Origin: Helicobacter sp. 11S02596-1
Lineage (GTDB): Bacteria; Campylobacterota; Campylobacteria; Campylobacterales; Helicobacteraceae
Reading direction: 5' to 3'
Assembly: GCF_002272825.1 (NCBI RefSeq)
Contig: NZ_MLAM01000007.1
Span: forward strand, 62,001-126,000
DNA: 64,000 bases
The translations under genes and the position numbers were made by a program. The notes under the pieces were generated by a model. It was not told the DNA's origin. It saw nothing but the letters and a program-made list of their open reading frames with translations, and did no database searches. Positions 18,843 to 28,369 of the stretch are shown piece by piece; position 1 is the stretch's first letter; every line of letters begins with the position of its first letter.

Positions 18843-19251
18843 TATCAATTATATAATAAATTGTAGCTATATATATTTACTTAATTTTAATATTACAAAA
18901 CGGAATGGTAATACCAAATCTAAAATGGATAGGAACAGAAAAAACAGACTCTATAGAAAATGCCACCAAAGATTTTGATAACTAATTTAGTCCCGCTTAG
19001 GATATCTATTAAAGAAAATTCCAATATTTTGATAAATGTTTCACTTGCTAGAATATTCGAATTGCTTCCAATAGGAGGCTTTGAGAAGCGAATGCTGGAT
19101 AGATTAGTATGAGACAATCTTAGGGCACAAGTCAATATTATCTTCTTTTTTAAATAGCAAAATTAACTTTTCTGGATTTTTATTGCTCGGATTTGCCTGA
19201 TAGCTTTTTAATGGATTTGATACTTAGTTTTACGGCATAATCTGCACTATT
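18843..19251. other. AT-rich spacer with small coding remnant
   Basis: No confident gene. A 50-codon plus-strand frame at 18960-19112 reads protein-like (LVPLRISIKENSNILINVSL, then ARIFELLPIGGFEKRMLDRL) but lacks a ribosome site, and the frames around it are broken. The remainder is AT-rich. It looks like decayed sequence on the flank of the parA-like insertion. Confidence 0.4.
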
Positions 19252-19929
19252 TCACCCCAGCGAATCAATATACTTCTCATAGCCCTTTTTCCTCAACACG
19301 CACGCATTGCATTCCCCACACCCATAGCCCCAAGGATGCCTTATCTCCCGCACACCCTCATAACAAGTATGCGTGTCTTCAAGCACGATTTCAAGCACGC
19401 CCAAATCCCTAGCGAGGGCAAATTCTTGTGCTTTGTTGGTCCGCATTAGGGGGGTGTGGATCTTTATGTTGGCACTAGACCCGAGATTCAAAGAAGCTTC
19501 AATCGAAGCAATAAAGCCCGCCCGACAATCCGGATACCCGCTATAATCTTGCTCTGAAACCCCAAGGGCGAGATGGCGAGCGCCAATTTTTTGGGCGAAA
19601 CTATGGGCAATAGTGATAAAAAGGGCGTTGCGATTAGGCACAAATGAAGCAGGCAGGTCAGGATTAGCACAATGGGGGGCGTTGATGTCTTTTTGGCTAT
19701 TTTGCAATAATGCCGATTCGACGATTTGAGAGAAAAATTCGATAGGGATGATATGCAAATCCAAGCCGAGTTTTTGGGCGATAGTTTTGGCTTGGGTGAG
19801 TTCGATTTTGTGTTTTTGGTTGTAATCAAATCCGATGAGGCTAACGGCATCAAAATTTTTTTTCGCCCACGCTGCCACGGTCGTGCTGTCTTGCCCGCCA
19901 CTAAAGCTCACAACGCATTTTTCTGCCAT
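19252..19929 (-). CDS. queC: 7-cyano-7-deazaguanine synthase QueC
   Basis: QueC converts 7-carboxy-7-deazaguanine with ammonia and ATP to preQ0, the queuosine precursor for tRNA. The 225 residues contain the ATP-PP loop [10 protein letters not shown] (about 7-16), the substrate stretch [11 protein letters not shown] and the zinc site in the C-terminal [20 protein letters not shown] plus ACVLRKKG. The frame is open further upstream, but the ATG at 19929 has GAAGGAAG before it and gives the normal length. It is divergent from cca, with only about 70 bases between them. Confidence 0.95.
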   Translation of the reverse strand: MAEKCVVSFSGGQDSTTVAAWAKKNFDAVSLIGFDYNQKHKIELTQAKTIAQKLGLDLHIIPIEFFSQIVESALLQNSQKDINAPHCANPDLPASFVPNRNALFITIAHSFAQKIGARHLALGVSEQDYSGYPDCRAGFIASIEASLNLGSSANIKIHTPLMRTNKAQEFALARDLGVLEIVLEDTHTCYEGVREIRHPWGYGCGECNACVLRKKGYEKYIDSLG

Positions 19930-20000
19930 TTTCTTCCTTCTTTTAGGGGTTTGATATTTCGATATAATACAAAAATTTTTTAAAGGATGACAATATTTCG

Positions 20001-21335
20001 ATGGGCTTACACTCTGACTTGGACACCCAAATAGGCAAGCCAATGGTTGTGATTGATCTGCCCTCAAGTGTTGTTAAAATCATTCAAATCCTAGAAAACA
20101 ACGGCTTTGAGGCATTTGTGGTTGGGGGGTGCGTGCGTGATAGCTTGTTGCAGCAAAGCGTGCCAAAATTTGCCAATATTGCCCCAAAAGATTGGGATAT
20201 TGCGACATCTGCCAAACCGCTTGAAGCGATGGAAGTCTTGCAATCTGCAAATTTTCACATCGTGCCTACGGGTGTGGCATATGGCACTATCTCGGTGATA
20301 ATAAATCATCGTGCCTACGAGGTTACCACCTATCGAATCGATGGGGAATACCACAATCACCGCAAGCCCAAGCAGGTTTTTTTCACGCCCCATCTGAGGC
20401 AAGATCTCAGCAGGCGTGATTTTACTATCAATGCGATGGCATATCACCCGAGTTTTGGTCTGATTGACCCTTATGGGGGGCAAAAGGATTTGGAGGCAAA
20501 ACGCATTGTCGCAGTCGGTGAGGCAAAAAAACGTTTTGAAGAAGACGCTTTGAGGATTTTGCGTGCATTGCGGTTTGCTTCACGCTTTGGTTTTGAGATC
20601 GCTAGCCGGACAAATTCAGCGATGTTTGCTTGCCAAAAGCTTTTGGATTTTGTTTCTAAAGAACGCATTAAAGAGGAATTTCGGGGTATTATTTGCGGGG
20701 AGTTTGCCCGAGAAATTTGTGTGCAATATACCCCCATCATCTTTGAAAATTTGAGTTTTTCTCCAACGCCTCTTTCCTTAGAAATCCTCCAGCATTGCCC
20801 GCAAGACTTTGCGACACGTTTTTTGGCGTTATTGCCACCCCCGCCCTACCCATCAAAAGCCCACTCCAAAAGCCTGCAGGCTTTTTGCAAAGACATATTA
20901 GAGCAGATTTTTGCCACACTTCCTTATGACAAAAAATTCAAAACAACGATAGATTTGCTTTATCGCCACGCTTTTAGGCAAGAATCTTTCACGGGTATTT
21001 TAATCAAAAAATATCTGCGTGCGATGGGGGAAGATAATTTTGGTAAGCTTTTGGATTTCAAAATCGCTCACGCCCAAGCACTCGGGGCAAACAAGGAAAT
21101 TCAGGAACTCTGCAAGGTGGCTAAAGATTTCCAAAAAATCTTGGAAGAAAAACAAGCATTTAGATTGCAAGATCTAAAAGTCAATGGAGATGACATTCAC
21201 GCATTAGGTATCACGCAGGGCAAAGAAATAGGCAAGGTGCTTGAATTATTGCTTGATGGGGTTATCAACGGCGAGGTGGCAAATTCAAAAACAGATTTAA
21301 TAGCATTTGTAAAAAAAATTTATTTATATAAATAA
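20001..21335 (+). CDS. cca: CCA tRNA nucleotidyltransferase / poly(A) polymerase family protein
   Basis: This class II nucleotidyltransferase most likely adds or repairs the tRNA 3' CCA. The 444 residues show [10 protein letters not shown] (about 41-50), the metal-binding DWDIATS (64-70, Asp-x-Asp), [13 protein letters not shown] and [20 protein letters not shown] of the head and neck domains. A poorly conserved C-terminal helical tail follows. ATG 20001 is 13 bases from AAAGGA; ATG 20043 (MVVIDLPSS) fits the family start better and may be the true one. Relatives in H. pylori are annotated poly(A) polymerase, and sequence alone does not separate the two activities. Confidence 0.88.
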   Translation: MGLHSDLDTQIGKPMVVIDLPSSVVKIIQILENNGFEAFVVGGCVRDSLLQQSVPKFANIAPKDWDIATSAKPLEAMEVLQSANFHIVPTGVAYGTISVIINHRAYEVTTYRIDGEYHNHRKPKQVFFTPHLRQDLSRRDFTINAMAYHPSFGLIDPYGGQKDLEAKRIVAVGEAKKRFEEDALRILRALRFASRFGFEIASRTNSAMFACQKLLDFVSKERIKEEFRGIICGEFAREICVQYTPIIFENLSFSPTPLSLEILQHCPQDFATRFLALLPPPPYPSKAHSKSLQAFCKDILEQIFATLPYDKKFKTTIDLLYRHAFRQESFTGILIKKYLRAMGEDNFGKLLDFKIAHAQALGANKEIQELCKVAKDFQKILEEKQAFRLQDLKVNGDDIHALGITQGKEIGKVLELLLDGVINGEVANSKTDLIAFVKKIYLYK

Positions 21336-21413
21336 TGATAAGAATTTATTATGGGTGATTATTGTTCTAACGTGTGAATACGCTATAATTATTTGATGGC
21401 AAAAAGGCAAAAA

Positions 21414-22400
21414 ATGCAGATAAATTTTAACAATCTATTGATGTTGGCCCCGTTGGCAGGCTATACCGATCTGCCCTTTAGAAGCGTGGTGAAGAAATTT
21501 GGCGTCGATATTACCGTGAGTGAGATGATTAGCTCCCACGCCCTCGTTTATGCGAATACCAAAACACAAAAGATGGTAGAAAAATCTTGTGCGGAGACGC
21601 CTTATTCTGTCCAGATTGCTGGCTCTAAAGAAGAGATTGTCAAAAAAGCTGTCGAATTACTCAATGACAACACAGGCATTGATATTATTGATTTTAATTG
21701 CGGTTGCCCCGCACCAAAAGTCGCTAATCACGGCAATGGAAGCGGGCTTTTAAAGGATTTGAACCAGTTGGTAAAAATACTAAAAATCATCAAAGAAAAT
21801 ACCAATAAACCCTATACGAGCGTGAAAGTCCGGCTTGGATTTGACAAGAAAATCCCCCAAGAAATCGCCCACGCCATCAACGATACCCCAGTGGATTTTG
21901 TCGTGATTCACGGGCGCACCCGTAGCGATGGATACAAAAAAGAACGCATTGATTATGGCAGTATCAAGGAGATGAAAAAAATCTTGAAAATCCCTGTGAT
22001 TGCCAATGGAGAAATCGATTCGGTGCAAAAAGCTAGGGAGGTTTTAGAAATTACGGGTGCTAATGGCGTGATGATCGGGCGGGCGGCACTTACTAGCCCG
22101 TGGATATTCTGGCAAATCAAAAACAATACCCAAGAACTCCCGGCTGTGATAAAAAAGGAGCTGGTTTTGGAGCATTTTGATGGGATGGTTGATTTTTATG
22201 GCGATCGGGGCGTGGTGATGTTCCGCAAGAATCTCCACGCCTATGCCAAGGGGCATTCTGGGGCAAGCGAGTTTCGCACAAAAGTCAATACAATGACCTC
22301 ACCAAAACAAATGCGAGAAAGTATTATGGAATTTTTTGATGAGCGTGCGATTGAGAACGACTTGCCGTTGCTAGTAGAACTCAACAAAAAAAGCATATAA
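21414..22400 (+). CDS. dusB: tRNA-dihydrouridine synthase (DusB type)
   Basis: This flavoenzyme reduces specific uridines of tRNA to dihydrouridine. Visible are the FMN-barrel start MLAPLAGYTDLPFR, VQIAGSKEE, the active-site cysteine stretch FNCGCPAPKVANHGNGSGLL and GVMIGRAALTSPW. The open frame begins at 21393, but ATG 21414 has AAAAGGC at good spacing and gives the usual N-terminus. TATAAT at 21384-21389 is a likely -10 element. It is followed 19 bases later by an OMP gene. Confidence 0.93.
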   Translation: MQINFNNLLMLAPLAGYTDLPFRSVVKKFGVDITVSEMISSHALVYANTKTQKMVEKSCAETPYSVQIAGSKEEIVKKAVELLNDNTGIDIIDFNCGCPAPKVANHGNGSGLLKDLNQLVKILKIIKENTNKPYTSVKVRLGFDKKIPQEIAHAINDTPVDFVVIHGRTRSDGYKKERIDYGSIKEMKKILKIPVIANGEIDSVQKAREVLEITGANGVMIGRAALTSPWIFWQIKNNTQELPAVIKKELVLEHFDGMVDFYGDRGVVMFRKNLHAYAKGHSGASEFRTKVNTMTSPKQMRESIMEFFDERAIENDLPLLVELNKKSI

Positions 22401-22419
22401 TGCACGTGAAGAGGTTGCG

Positions 22420-23283
22420 ATGAGATTACTTATTTTATGCGTTCTGATTTTTCCCTTATTTGCAGCCAAAAATAATTTATTTGCCAGTTTTGGGGTGGGT
22501 TTGGGAGCGCCATTTCAAACCGATTTTTGGCAACAGACTACAAAAGACAATCATTCTTGTGAGGGTGGGACGTGCATAGGGAACAAGACAAGCGGGAGTT
22601 ACGCGGGCAAAAAAAGCAATTCTTTTAATCTATCGCTGGGCGATGAGGTATTTTTTGATGCATATTATATTTCTGGGTTGCGTATTTATGGGAATATCGA
22701 GTATGCCAATGCCTCGTTAGGGAGTCTTAGGGCAGGTAGTGTGAGCGAAGAAGCTGCACGGGATAAAGAGTTTGAGACCATTACCGGTTTTGATAAATTT
22801 AACACGCCAACGATCGGCAAAGTCCCGATGCAATCTGTCCCAAACCCCCAAGATGATTTGTTTGCAAATGGCATTTGGATGACTTACGGGGTCAATCTTG
22901 ATTTTTTCCTCAATCTCCCCATCGATATTTTGATAAGGAAATTTTTCTGGAGCAAAATGCCTTTTTTTAAGATCGGTGTGTATGCTGGCGGGGGCGTTGA
23001 ATATGCAATGCTAAGGAGTAATTCTTGGCAAAATAACACGATTAATAAAAATGAGAAATTTTTTGCTTCAGGGAGTGGGGTTTTTGCCAATCTTGGGGGT
23101 TCGCTTTATTTGGGTAGTCATAATCGTATCAATGTTGGCATAAAGATACCTTATTATAGTCTCAACGCCCAAAATTGGTATGATTTTGGCGATCCTGATC
23201 CGTGGAAACAGCAACTTTTGAGGCAAAATTTTGATATTTCACGCGGGAGTGAAATCAAGCTGAGTTATACTTATCTTTTTTGA
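22420..23283 (+). CDS. Outer-membrane beta-barrel protein
   Basis: The 287 residues start with the signal peptide MRLLILCVLIFPLFAAKNN and end in LSYTYLF. Strands are visible (LFASFGVGLGAPF, ISGLRIYGNIEYANASLG, FFKIGVYAGGGVEYAML, RINVGIKIPYYSL). The motifs NRINVGIKIP and LDFFLNLPID mirror those of the OMP trio at 5.7-8 kb, so it belongs to the same broad family. An N-terminal cysteine pair (SCEGGTCIG) could form a disulfide. Specific function unknown. Confidence 0.83.
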   Translation: MRLLILCVLIFPLFAAKNNLFASFGVGLGAPFQTDFWQQTTKDNHSCEGGTCIGNKTSGSYAGKKSNSFNLSLGDEVFFDAYYISGLRIYGNIEYANASLGSLRAGSVSEEAARDKEFETITGFDKFNTPTIGKVPMQSVPNPQDDLFANGIWMTYGVNLDFFLNLPIDILIRKFFWSKMPFFKIGVYAGGGVEYAMLRSNSWQNNTINKNEKFFASGSGVFANLGGSLYLGSHNRINVGIKIPYYSLNAQNWYDFGDPDPWKQQLLRQNFDISRGSEIKLSYTYLF

Positions 23284-23309
23284 AAATAATCCATTGCTTG
23301 CCCGTGAGA

Positions 23310-23336
23310 GCGGTCTTCAGATTCAGGCAGTGAATT
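23310..23336 (+). repeat. REP-like repeat, copy 1 (partial)
   Basis: The core GCGGTCTTCAG (23310-23320) is followed by ATTC...GAAT pairing around AGGCAGT and by TGAG. Downstream, 23350-23380 (AAAACCTTAGAAACTTATTT) matches the linker seen after copy 4 in R2. Confidence 0.65.
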
Positions 23337-23448
23337 GAGCAAGGATAATAAAAACCTTAGAAACTTATTTCTAACGCACAGGCTTTGTTTGGGAAATAAA
23401 AAAGATTTAAAGGCAAATTAAAAAATCCCTAGTTTTGTTTTCTTTTTG

Positions 23449-23703
23449 AGAGGGGACAAGGGGCTAGCCGTCCGCTATGCCCTTACGGGCATATACGCAT
23501 CGGCGTGCGAGCCTAAAAAAGATAAGCAGTTATCTTTTTTTAACGGCTCTCCTCCTTGCGAAGTCCGCCCTTAATGGGTGGGCGGGTAGAAATATCCCCC
23601 TCAAACTCATCGGGCGGGCGGGTAAAACCCCCTGACCCGCCCCCCGTGCAATACAGGGTGAAAAGGCGTAGCGGGCTTGGGTTTGAAAGCGGATAGGATT
23701 TCT
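23449..23703. ncRNA. Candidate structured repeat element, copy 1 (block R1)
   Basis: About 250 bases align, same orientation, with 63392-63646. Hairpins: TATGCCC/GGGCATA around TTAC (23476-23493); CGCAT/GTGCG (23496-23509); an 11-bp stem (23515-23525 with 23530-23540) around the loop GCAG; a GC-rich stem near 23611-23647 (GGGCGGGT with ACCCGCCC). In the other copy the first and third stems have different bases that still pair, while loops, CGTGCGAG, GAAGTCCGC and GCGGATAGGATTT are conserved. No open frame is shared. The transcribed strand is unknown, and I do not recognise a known RNA family. Confidence 0.55.
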
Positions 23704-23770
23704 AAACCTTAGAAATTTTACCCACCCGCCCCAAGTTGATGACCAGCGATAGCTGGGAATAACCCTATGC

Positions 23771-23840
23771 TTTAGGAACGTAGGGCGGTTTTACTGCCCG
23801 CAGTGGTCTTCAGGTTTGGATTAAAAATCCAAACCGAGTA
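23771..23840 (+). repeat. REP-like repeat, copy 2
   Basis: TTTAGGAACG, then hairpin GGGCGG/CTGCCC (one G-U) around TTTTA, then CAGTGGTCTTCAG, then a 10-bp hairpin GGTTTGGATT/AATCCAAACC with loop AAA, then GAGTA. Just upstream, GTTGATGACCAGCGATAGCT begins another module that recurs in R2 and R3. Confidence 0.75.
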
Positions 23841-23845
23841 AAAAC

Positions 23846-25120
23846 CTATAGAGAATTGGGCAATGAATTGGGTGATTCAGACATATCAGGCATTGCTTGG
23901 GAGGTTGTAAGTGTTTTTACTCTAGCCATAATATTGCCCCGCCCGCCCCGCAAGGCAGCATTGGTATCATTATAACGGGCTTGAATCGTCTCGATACCCT
24001 TGCCCAAGCTGTCCATATGCGAACAAAACGTGTTTAGCTTGTCTTGGAGTGCTTGGATTTTAGAAATGATATTGCGATAATCCTTATCAATCTGCTCGTT
24101 TTTCCAGAGATTAGCTATCGTCATTAATATTGACATCAGCGTGCTAGGCGAGGTGATGACGACCCGTAGATTGTAGGCTTTGTTGAATAATTCCGTATCT
24201 GCACGCATCGCTTCGATAAATGCCCCTTCAATCGGGATAAACATAATCGTAAAATCGGGGCTTTTGCCTTTGGTGAGTAGATGGTATTTTTTCTTTCCGA
24301 GTTCATTAAAATGGGTAGTAATGTTTGCCAAAAGATTTTTGATCTGCTTATCGGCTTCTTCTTTGGAATCTGTGGCAAGGAGGGCATCATAAGCGTTGAG
24401 GTTGAGTTTGGAATCTATAATGATCACCCTATCATCAGGGAGATCGATAATAATATCAGGCTGGAAATGTTTGCCAGAGGCCTCATCGAGCATATCGACT
24501 TGTTTGCGGTAGTTTTGCCCCTCGATAAAGCCATTTTTTTCCAACATTGATTCTAAAATCATCTCGCCCCAGTTCCCACGTGTTTTGCTTTCGCCTTTGA
24601 GGGCTTTGGTGAGATTGGAGGCTTCTTTGGAGATGGTTTCATTGAGATCTTTTAAGAGCTTGATTTCTGTGATGAGACTCGCACGCTCCTTTGTTTGTTC
24701 GTTTTTGAGATTCTCAAATGCGTCTTTAAAATCTTTGATTTCTTTTTGCAATGGTGCGAGGGTTTTTGTTTGGGAATTGTGAAAATCTTGGGTTTTGTTC
24801 TCAAGGATTTTTTGGCTGAGATTTTCAAATTCAAGCTTGAGTTCTTTTTTGATTTTTTCGGTGTTTTGGAGTTCTTCTTTGAGGGCTTCAATCTTAGCAC
24901 GCTCATCATCAAGGCGTTGGGAAAAATACGTTTTTTGTGCTTGGTTTTGGGCTTCTTGGCTTTGGAGTTGGCTTTGGAATTTTTCTTGTTCGTTTGCAAA
25001 TGCTTTTTGCCAATAGATTTCTTGGCTAGTAATTTTCATCCGAGAAAGTGCGAGCAAAAATCCCAAACCCACGCATAAAAGCAACAAAACAACAACGGCG
25101 CTCATCCATATCGCTAACAT
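23846..25120 (-). CDS. rmuC: DNA recombination protein RmuC
   Basis: RmuC proteins are membrane-anchored, nuclease-fold proteins that limit inversion and recombination events at repeats. The 424 residues have one N-terminal membrane segment (MSAVVVLLLLCVGLGFLLAL), a long coiled coil (about 30-160) and the RmuC domain (KGESKTRGNWGEMILESMLE, FQPDIIIDLPDDRVIIIDSK, FIPIEGAF). The C-terminal end (QARYNDTNAALRGGRGN) is typical. The gene ends directly against repeat block R1; its 3' 15 bases adjoin copy 2. Confidence 0.95.
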   Translation of the reverse strand: MLAIWMSAVVVLLLLCVGLGFLLALSRMKITSQEIYWQKAFANEQEKFQSQLQSQEAQNQAQKTYFSQRLDDERAKIEALKEELQNTEKIKKELKLEFENLSQKILENKTQDFHNSQTKTLAPLQKEIKDFKDAFENLKNEQTKERASLITEIKLLKDLNETISKEASNLTKALKGESKTRGNWGEMILESMLEKNGFIEGQNYRKQVDMLDEASGKHFQPDIIIDLPDDRVIIIDSKLNLNAYDALLATDSKEEADKQIKNLLANITTHFNELGKKKYHLLTKGKSPDFTIMFIPIEGAFIEAMRADTELFNKAYNLRVVITSPSTLMSILMTIANLWKNEQIDKDYRNIISKIQALQDKLNTFCSHMDSLGKGIETIQARYNDTNAALRGGRGNIMARVKTLTTSQAMPDMSESPNSLPNSL

Positions 25121-25142
25121 CGTTCTCCTTTTAGATATTTCA

Positions 25143-26306
25143 TTAGATGGCTCGGGGGCTTTTTAGCACGATGATAAGACCGGGCAAGGCAAACAGCGCT
25201 GCAAAGATTGGATTAAAAACAATGCCTAGATGGGCAAACACCACCCCGCCAATAAACGATGCGAGCGCAATGCCGACATTGAAAGACCCTTCATTGATAC
25301 TGATGGAGCTATCCATAAAATCAGGCGTGTATTTTTGCGCACTCATCATCGCAAAGGTTTTGAGCGGGGCAATCCCAGCAAACGCAAAAAATCCCATCAA
25401 GCACAAATTGATAATCACACCAAGTTGCCAATACGCACTCAAGCTCACCAACGCATACACGACCACCTGCCCAAACAAAATAATACGCAATGCCATAATC
25501 GAGCCTTTTGAATCAGTGAGTTTCCCCCCGATGAGATTGCCAATAATCGCACAAATGCCATACAAAAGCAAGATAATCCCGATCATATTTTTGCTAAAAC
25601 CGCTGATGTTTAAAAGCATATCTGCGATGTAGGTATAAAGCACAAATGCCGCCCCGCAGGTGCATATGGTGATAGCGTAGGCTTTGAGTAGTGGGGGGAC
25701 TTTGAGTGCTAAGAAAAGGTATTTGATTTTTGTAGGCGAGCCTGGTAGGTTATTTGGCATAATCACAAAAACACTCACAAACGCAATGCTTGTAAGCACA
25801 AAAATCAGAAAAAACACCGCTTGAAATCCAAATATTTGCCCGACAAATGTCCCGAGTGGCACACCCGTTACAAGCGCAACGGTCAATCCGGAAACCATCA
25901 CGCTAAGGGCTTGATTTTGCTTGCCTTCTTTAGCGACTTTGAGTGCGGTGATCGTAGCAATGACAAAAAACACCCCGTGCATAAAGCCCGCCACAAGCCT
26001 TGCAAAAAGCGTGAGATAAAAATTATCACTCCAAGCGATGATGAGATTCGCCAGGGCAAAAATGCCTAGATTAATCAGGAGCTGTTGCTTGCGGTGCAAA
26101 TGGCTTAAAGGAATTGTCAAAAGTGGTGCGCCGATGACTACACCGATGGCATAGAGAGTTACTAGCCACCCGGCGATGGGCTGGGTGGTATGAAAATATT
26201 TGGCAATATCGGGCAAAATCCCCGCAACGATAAATTCTGTCACACCCATACAAAATGCACTCAGTGCGAGTGCCAAAATAGCTTTATTGGAAGCATCAAG
26301 TTTCAT
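25143..26306 (-). CDS. MFS exporter of the AraJ/SotB (DHA1) type
   Basis: The 387 residues form 12 predicted membrane helices. The N-terminus ALALSAFCMGVTEFIVAGIL is the hallmark of DHA1 sugar or drug efflux proteins of the AraJ/SotB group, followed by GWLVTLYAIGVVIGAPLLTI (second helix) and FARLVAGFMHGVFF. The substrate cannot be read from the sequence; efflux of sugars or small toxic molecules is the family precedent. It lies 22 bases downstream of rmuC's start on the same strand and diverges from the SurA-like gene. Confidence 0.85.
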   Translation of the reverse strand: MKLDASNKAILALALSAFCMGVTEFIVAGILPDIAKYFHTTQPIAGWLVTLYAIGVVIGAPLLTIPLSHLHRKQQLLINLGIFALANLIIAWSDNFYLTLFARLVAGFMHGVFFVIATITALKVAKEGKQNQALSVMVSGLTVALVTGVPLGTFVGQIFGFQAVFFLIFVLTSIAFVSVFVIMPNNLPGSPTKIKYLFLALKVPPLLKAYAITICTCGAAFVLYTYIADMLLNISGFSKNMIGIILLLYGICAIIGNLIGGKLTDSKGSIMALRIILFGQVVVYALVSLSAYWQLGVIINLCLMGFFAFAGIAPLKTFAMMSAQKYTPDFMDSSISINEGSFNVGIALASFIGGVVFAHLGIVFNPIFAALFALPGLIIVLKSPRAI

Positions 26307-26420
26307 ATTATTTGTCCAATGGATGAATTTGATATGTTTTTTGAGGTTTCAAATTGTATCTGAAATTTCTGTATTCTAAGTTTTTTAATGTTAAAATAAA
26401 ACATTTCATAAGGAGCGCTT

Positions 26421-27293
26421 TTGGGAAAGTTTTTTTTCGGTTTTTTGATACTAGGTGCTTTGGGTGTGTTGTTTGCTAATTCGCCCCAAAAAACCAATCA
26501 GGACCATCAAAGTAATATCGTTGGGGGGATTGCTATCACGGTAAATGGCGATCCTATCACGCTTTATCAGATAGAAGAAACCCAAAAAAAAATGAAAATT
26601 TCCAAAAAAAAGGCGATCGATATGCTGATCGCCCAAAGGATAAAAACGCAAGAAATCAAGCGTCTCAAAATCCATATTGATGATGCGAGAGTCGAGCAAG
26701 AAATAGAAAATATCGCCAAACATAACGGGATGGATCGTGATAGTTTTGTCAATGCCCTCATCAGCCAAGGCATAAGCTATGGAAAATACAAAGATGAGCT
26801 CAAAGAACAGATCCAAACTCAAGAGTTGCTAAGAAGCGTCTTGCTTTCCAATGTCAATACGGCTGGGGAAACCCAAATGCGCGATTATTATGACAAGCAT
26901 AAAGCCGAATTTAGTGTGCCTAAAGAGGTCGAAACTATCCGTTATGTTTCCAAAGATCCTGAAGCACTCAAAAAAGCACTCGAAAACCCAATGATGAAGA
27001 TTTCAGGGGTAGATCGGGGGGAAGAAAAGATCTCTTTAGAAGCGCTCAATCCCCAAGTTGCCCAAGTGTTTATCCAAACGGACAAAAATGCTTTCACACC
27101 GATTTTGAATGCGGGAGAGGGAAGCTATGTATCGTTTTTTATCAAAGACAAAATCGGGCAAGTTGAGATTCCTTTTGAGCAAGCAAAGAATTTTATCGCA
27201 CAAAAGTTGGTGGAGGGTTCCCAAGATAGAATCCTTGATGAGTATTTTGAAAAAATAAGGGCAAAAGCAAAAATCAACATCATAAGAGAATAA
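26421..27293 (+). CDS. SurA-N-like periplasmic chaperone, probable
   Basis: The 290 residues start with a signal peptide (FFFGFLILGALGVLFANS). A segment matching the SurA N-terminal chaperone domain follows: GGIAITVNGDPITLYQIEET, MLIAQRIKTQEIKRLKI, DRDSFVNALISQGISYGKYK and MRDYYDKHKAEFSVPKEVE. A canonical parvulin active domain is not obvious in the C-terminal 110 residues. SurA-like proteins escort outer-membrane barrels across the periplasm, which fits a genome with many OMPs. The order SurA-like/TPR/rnhA/rnc/aroC follows H. pylori HP0659-0663. Confidence 0.8.
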   Translation: MGKFFFGFLILGALGVLFANSPQKTNQDHQSNIVGGIAITVNGDPITLYQIEETQKKMKISKKKAIDMLIAQRIKTQEIKRLKIHIDDARVEQEIENIAKHNGMDRDSFVNALISQGISYGKYKDELKEQIQTQELLRSVLLSNVNTAGETQMRDYYDKHKAEFSVPKEVETIRYVSKDPEALKKALENPMMKISGVDRGEEKISLEALNPQVAQVFIQTDKNAFTPILNAGEGSYVSFFIKDKIGQVEIPFEQAKNFIAQKLVEGSQDRILDEYFEKIRAKAKINIIRE

Positions 27294-27295
27294 AT

Positions 27296-28369
27296 TTGAG
27301 AGACATTGCTTTTATCTACCGAGATCCCCTGTTTGGTATCACGATTTTGATCGCTATCATTGCGATTGTGGCATTGGCTGATTATAGTCGCAACCGCTAT
27401 CGCTCCAAAAAGCGCTCGCAATCTTTGAAAAATCTTGCGAAATCTTATGAATATGGCGGGCTTAGCGATGGGGTGATGGAATTTTTGGCTTTGGCAAACA
27501 ATCCCATCCCTACGCTGATGTTTCTAGCCCAAACTTACGCAAAAAGTGGGGATAGCGAACAAGCGATCAAAATCTATTTGAGTATGCTCGAAAAAACCCT
27601 GGAGGCAAAGGATAAAATCCCTATTTTGGAAGCATTGGGTATCACGTATTTTAATGCAGGATTTTTGCAGCGAGCCAAGACTATTTTTATCGAAATCCTC
27701 AAGAGCTACCCTAGAAATTCCAGCACGCTTTCTTATCTAATGCGGACTTATGAAAGTATGGGCGAATACAAAAAGGCATTGGAAGTTTTGGATTGCTTAG
27801 ATGAACTCGAATTTGGCACAGATACCAAAAATAACGCAAATAGCGAGATAGCAGACAACAAAAATTATTTGTATCTGATGATGCTTATCAATGAAAATTT
27901 TCTCTCTTTGGAGCAAAAACAAAGCCAGATTTTAGCCCTGTCAAAAAAAGCCCCTTCGCTTCAGAAAATGGTGTTGCAATACCTTAAAACCTACGCCCCA
28001 GCCTTGTTTTGGGAGCAAATCGCTACGCAGATGACCCCACGGCGTGATGTGCGTAATTTTATCGACTTGCTTTGGGATTTTCCAAAAGAACAAATTCCCT
28101 TTGATAGCCTCAAGGATTCCCAAAGTGTTTTGGATATTTATCGTGCCAAAGACTATATCAGCGATCAAAAAGAATGCCATATTTTTGAGCTTGAGATTTT
28201 GCGTGTGCTTTCTAGTGGCACCACGCATTTTCAAGCTGACATTGATTTTGAATACCGCTGCCATAGTTGCAAAAGCATTTTTCCATTTGATGCGTATCGT
28301 TGCCCGACGTGTTCAGAGCTTGGGATGATGGATTTGGTCTTAAAACTTCGCAGGACAAAAAAGCTATGA
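27296..28369 (+). CDS. LapB-like membrane-anchored TPR protein with C-terminal metal-binding motif
   Basis: The 357 residues comprise an N-terminal membrane anchor (FGITILIAIIAIVALADYS), a helical-repeat body with TPR-like units (LGITYFNAGFLQRAKTIFIE, YMGEYKKALEVLDC) and a C-terminal rubredoxin-type motif CHSC...CPTC near the end. That order is the architecture of LapB/YciM, which in E. coli regulates LpxC degradation and LPS assembly. A similar role is inference. The start is a TTG two bases after the upstream stop, without a strong ribosome site. Its ATGA stop overlaps the rnhA start. Confidence 0.78.
   Translation: MRDIAFIYRDPLFGITILIAIIAIVALADYSRNRYRSKKRSQSLKNLAKSYEYGGLSDGVMEFLALANNPIPTLMFLAQTYAKSGDSEQAIKIYLSMLEKTLEAKDKIPILEALGITYFNAGFLQRAKTIFIEILKSYPRNSSTLSYLMRTYESMGEYKKALEVLDCLDELEFGTDTKNNANSEIADNKNYLYLMMLINENFLSLEQKQSQILALSKKAPSLQKMVLQYLKTYAPALFWEQIATQMTPRRDVRNFIDLLWDFPKEQIPFDSLKDSQSVLDIYRAKDYISDQKECHIFELEILRVLSSGTTHFQADIDFEYRCHSCKSIFPFDAYRCPTCSELGMMDLVLKLRRTKKL

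Noticed and set aside
18920-19135. 71-codon minus-strand frame upstream of the parA-like gene
   Set aside because: No ribosome site; the opposite strand reads at least as protein-like and is itself broken. Treated as decayed sequence.
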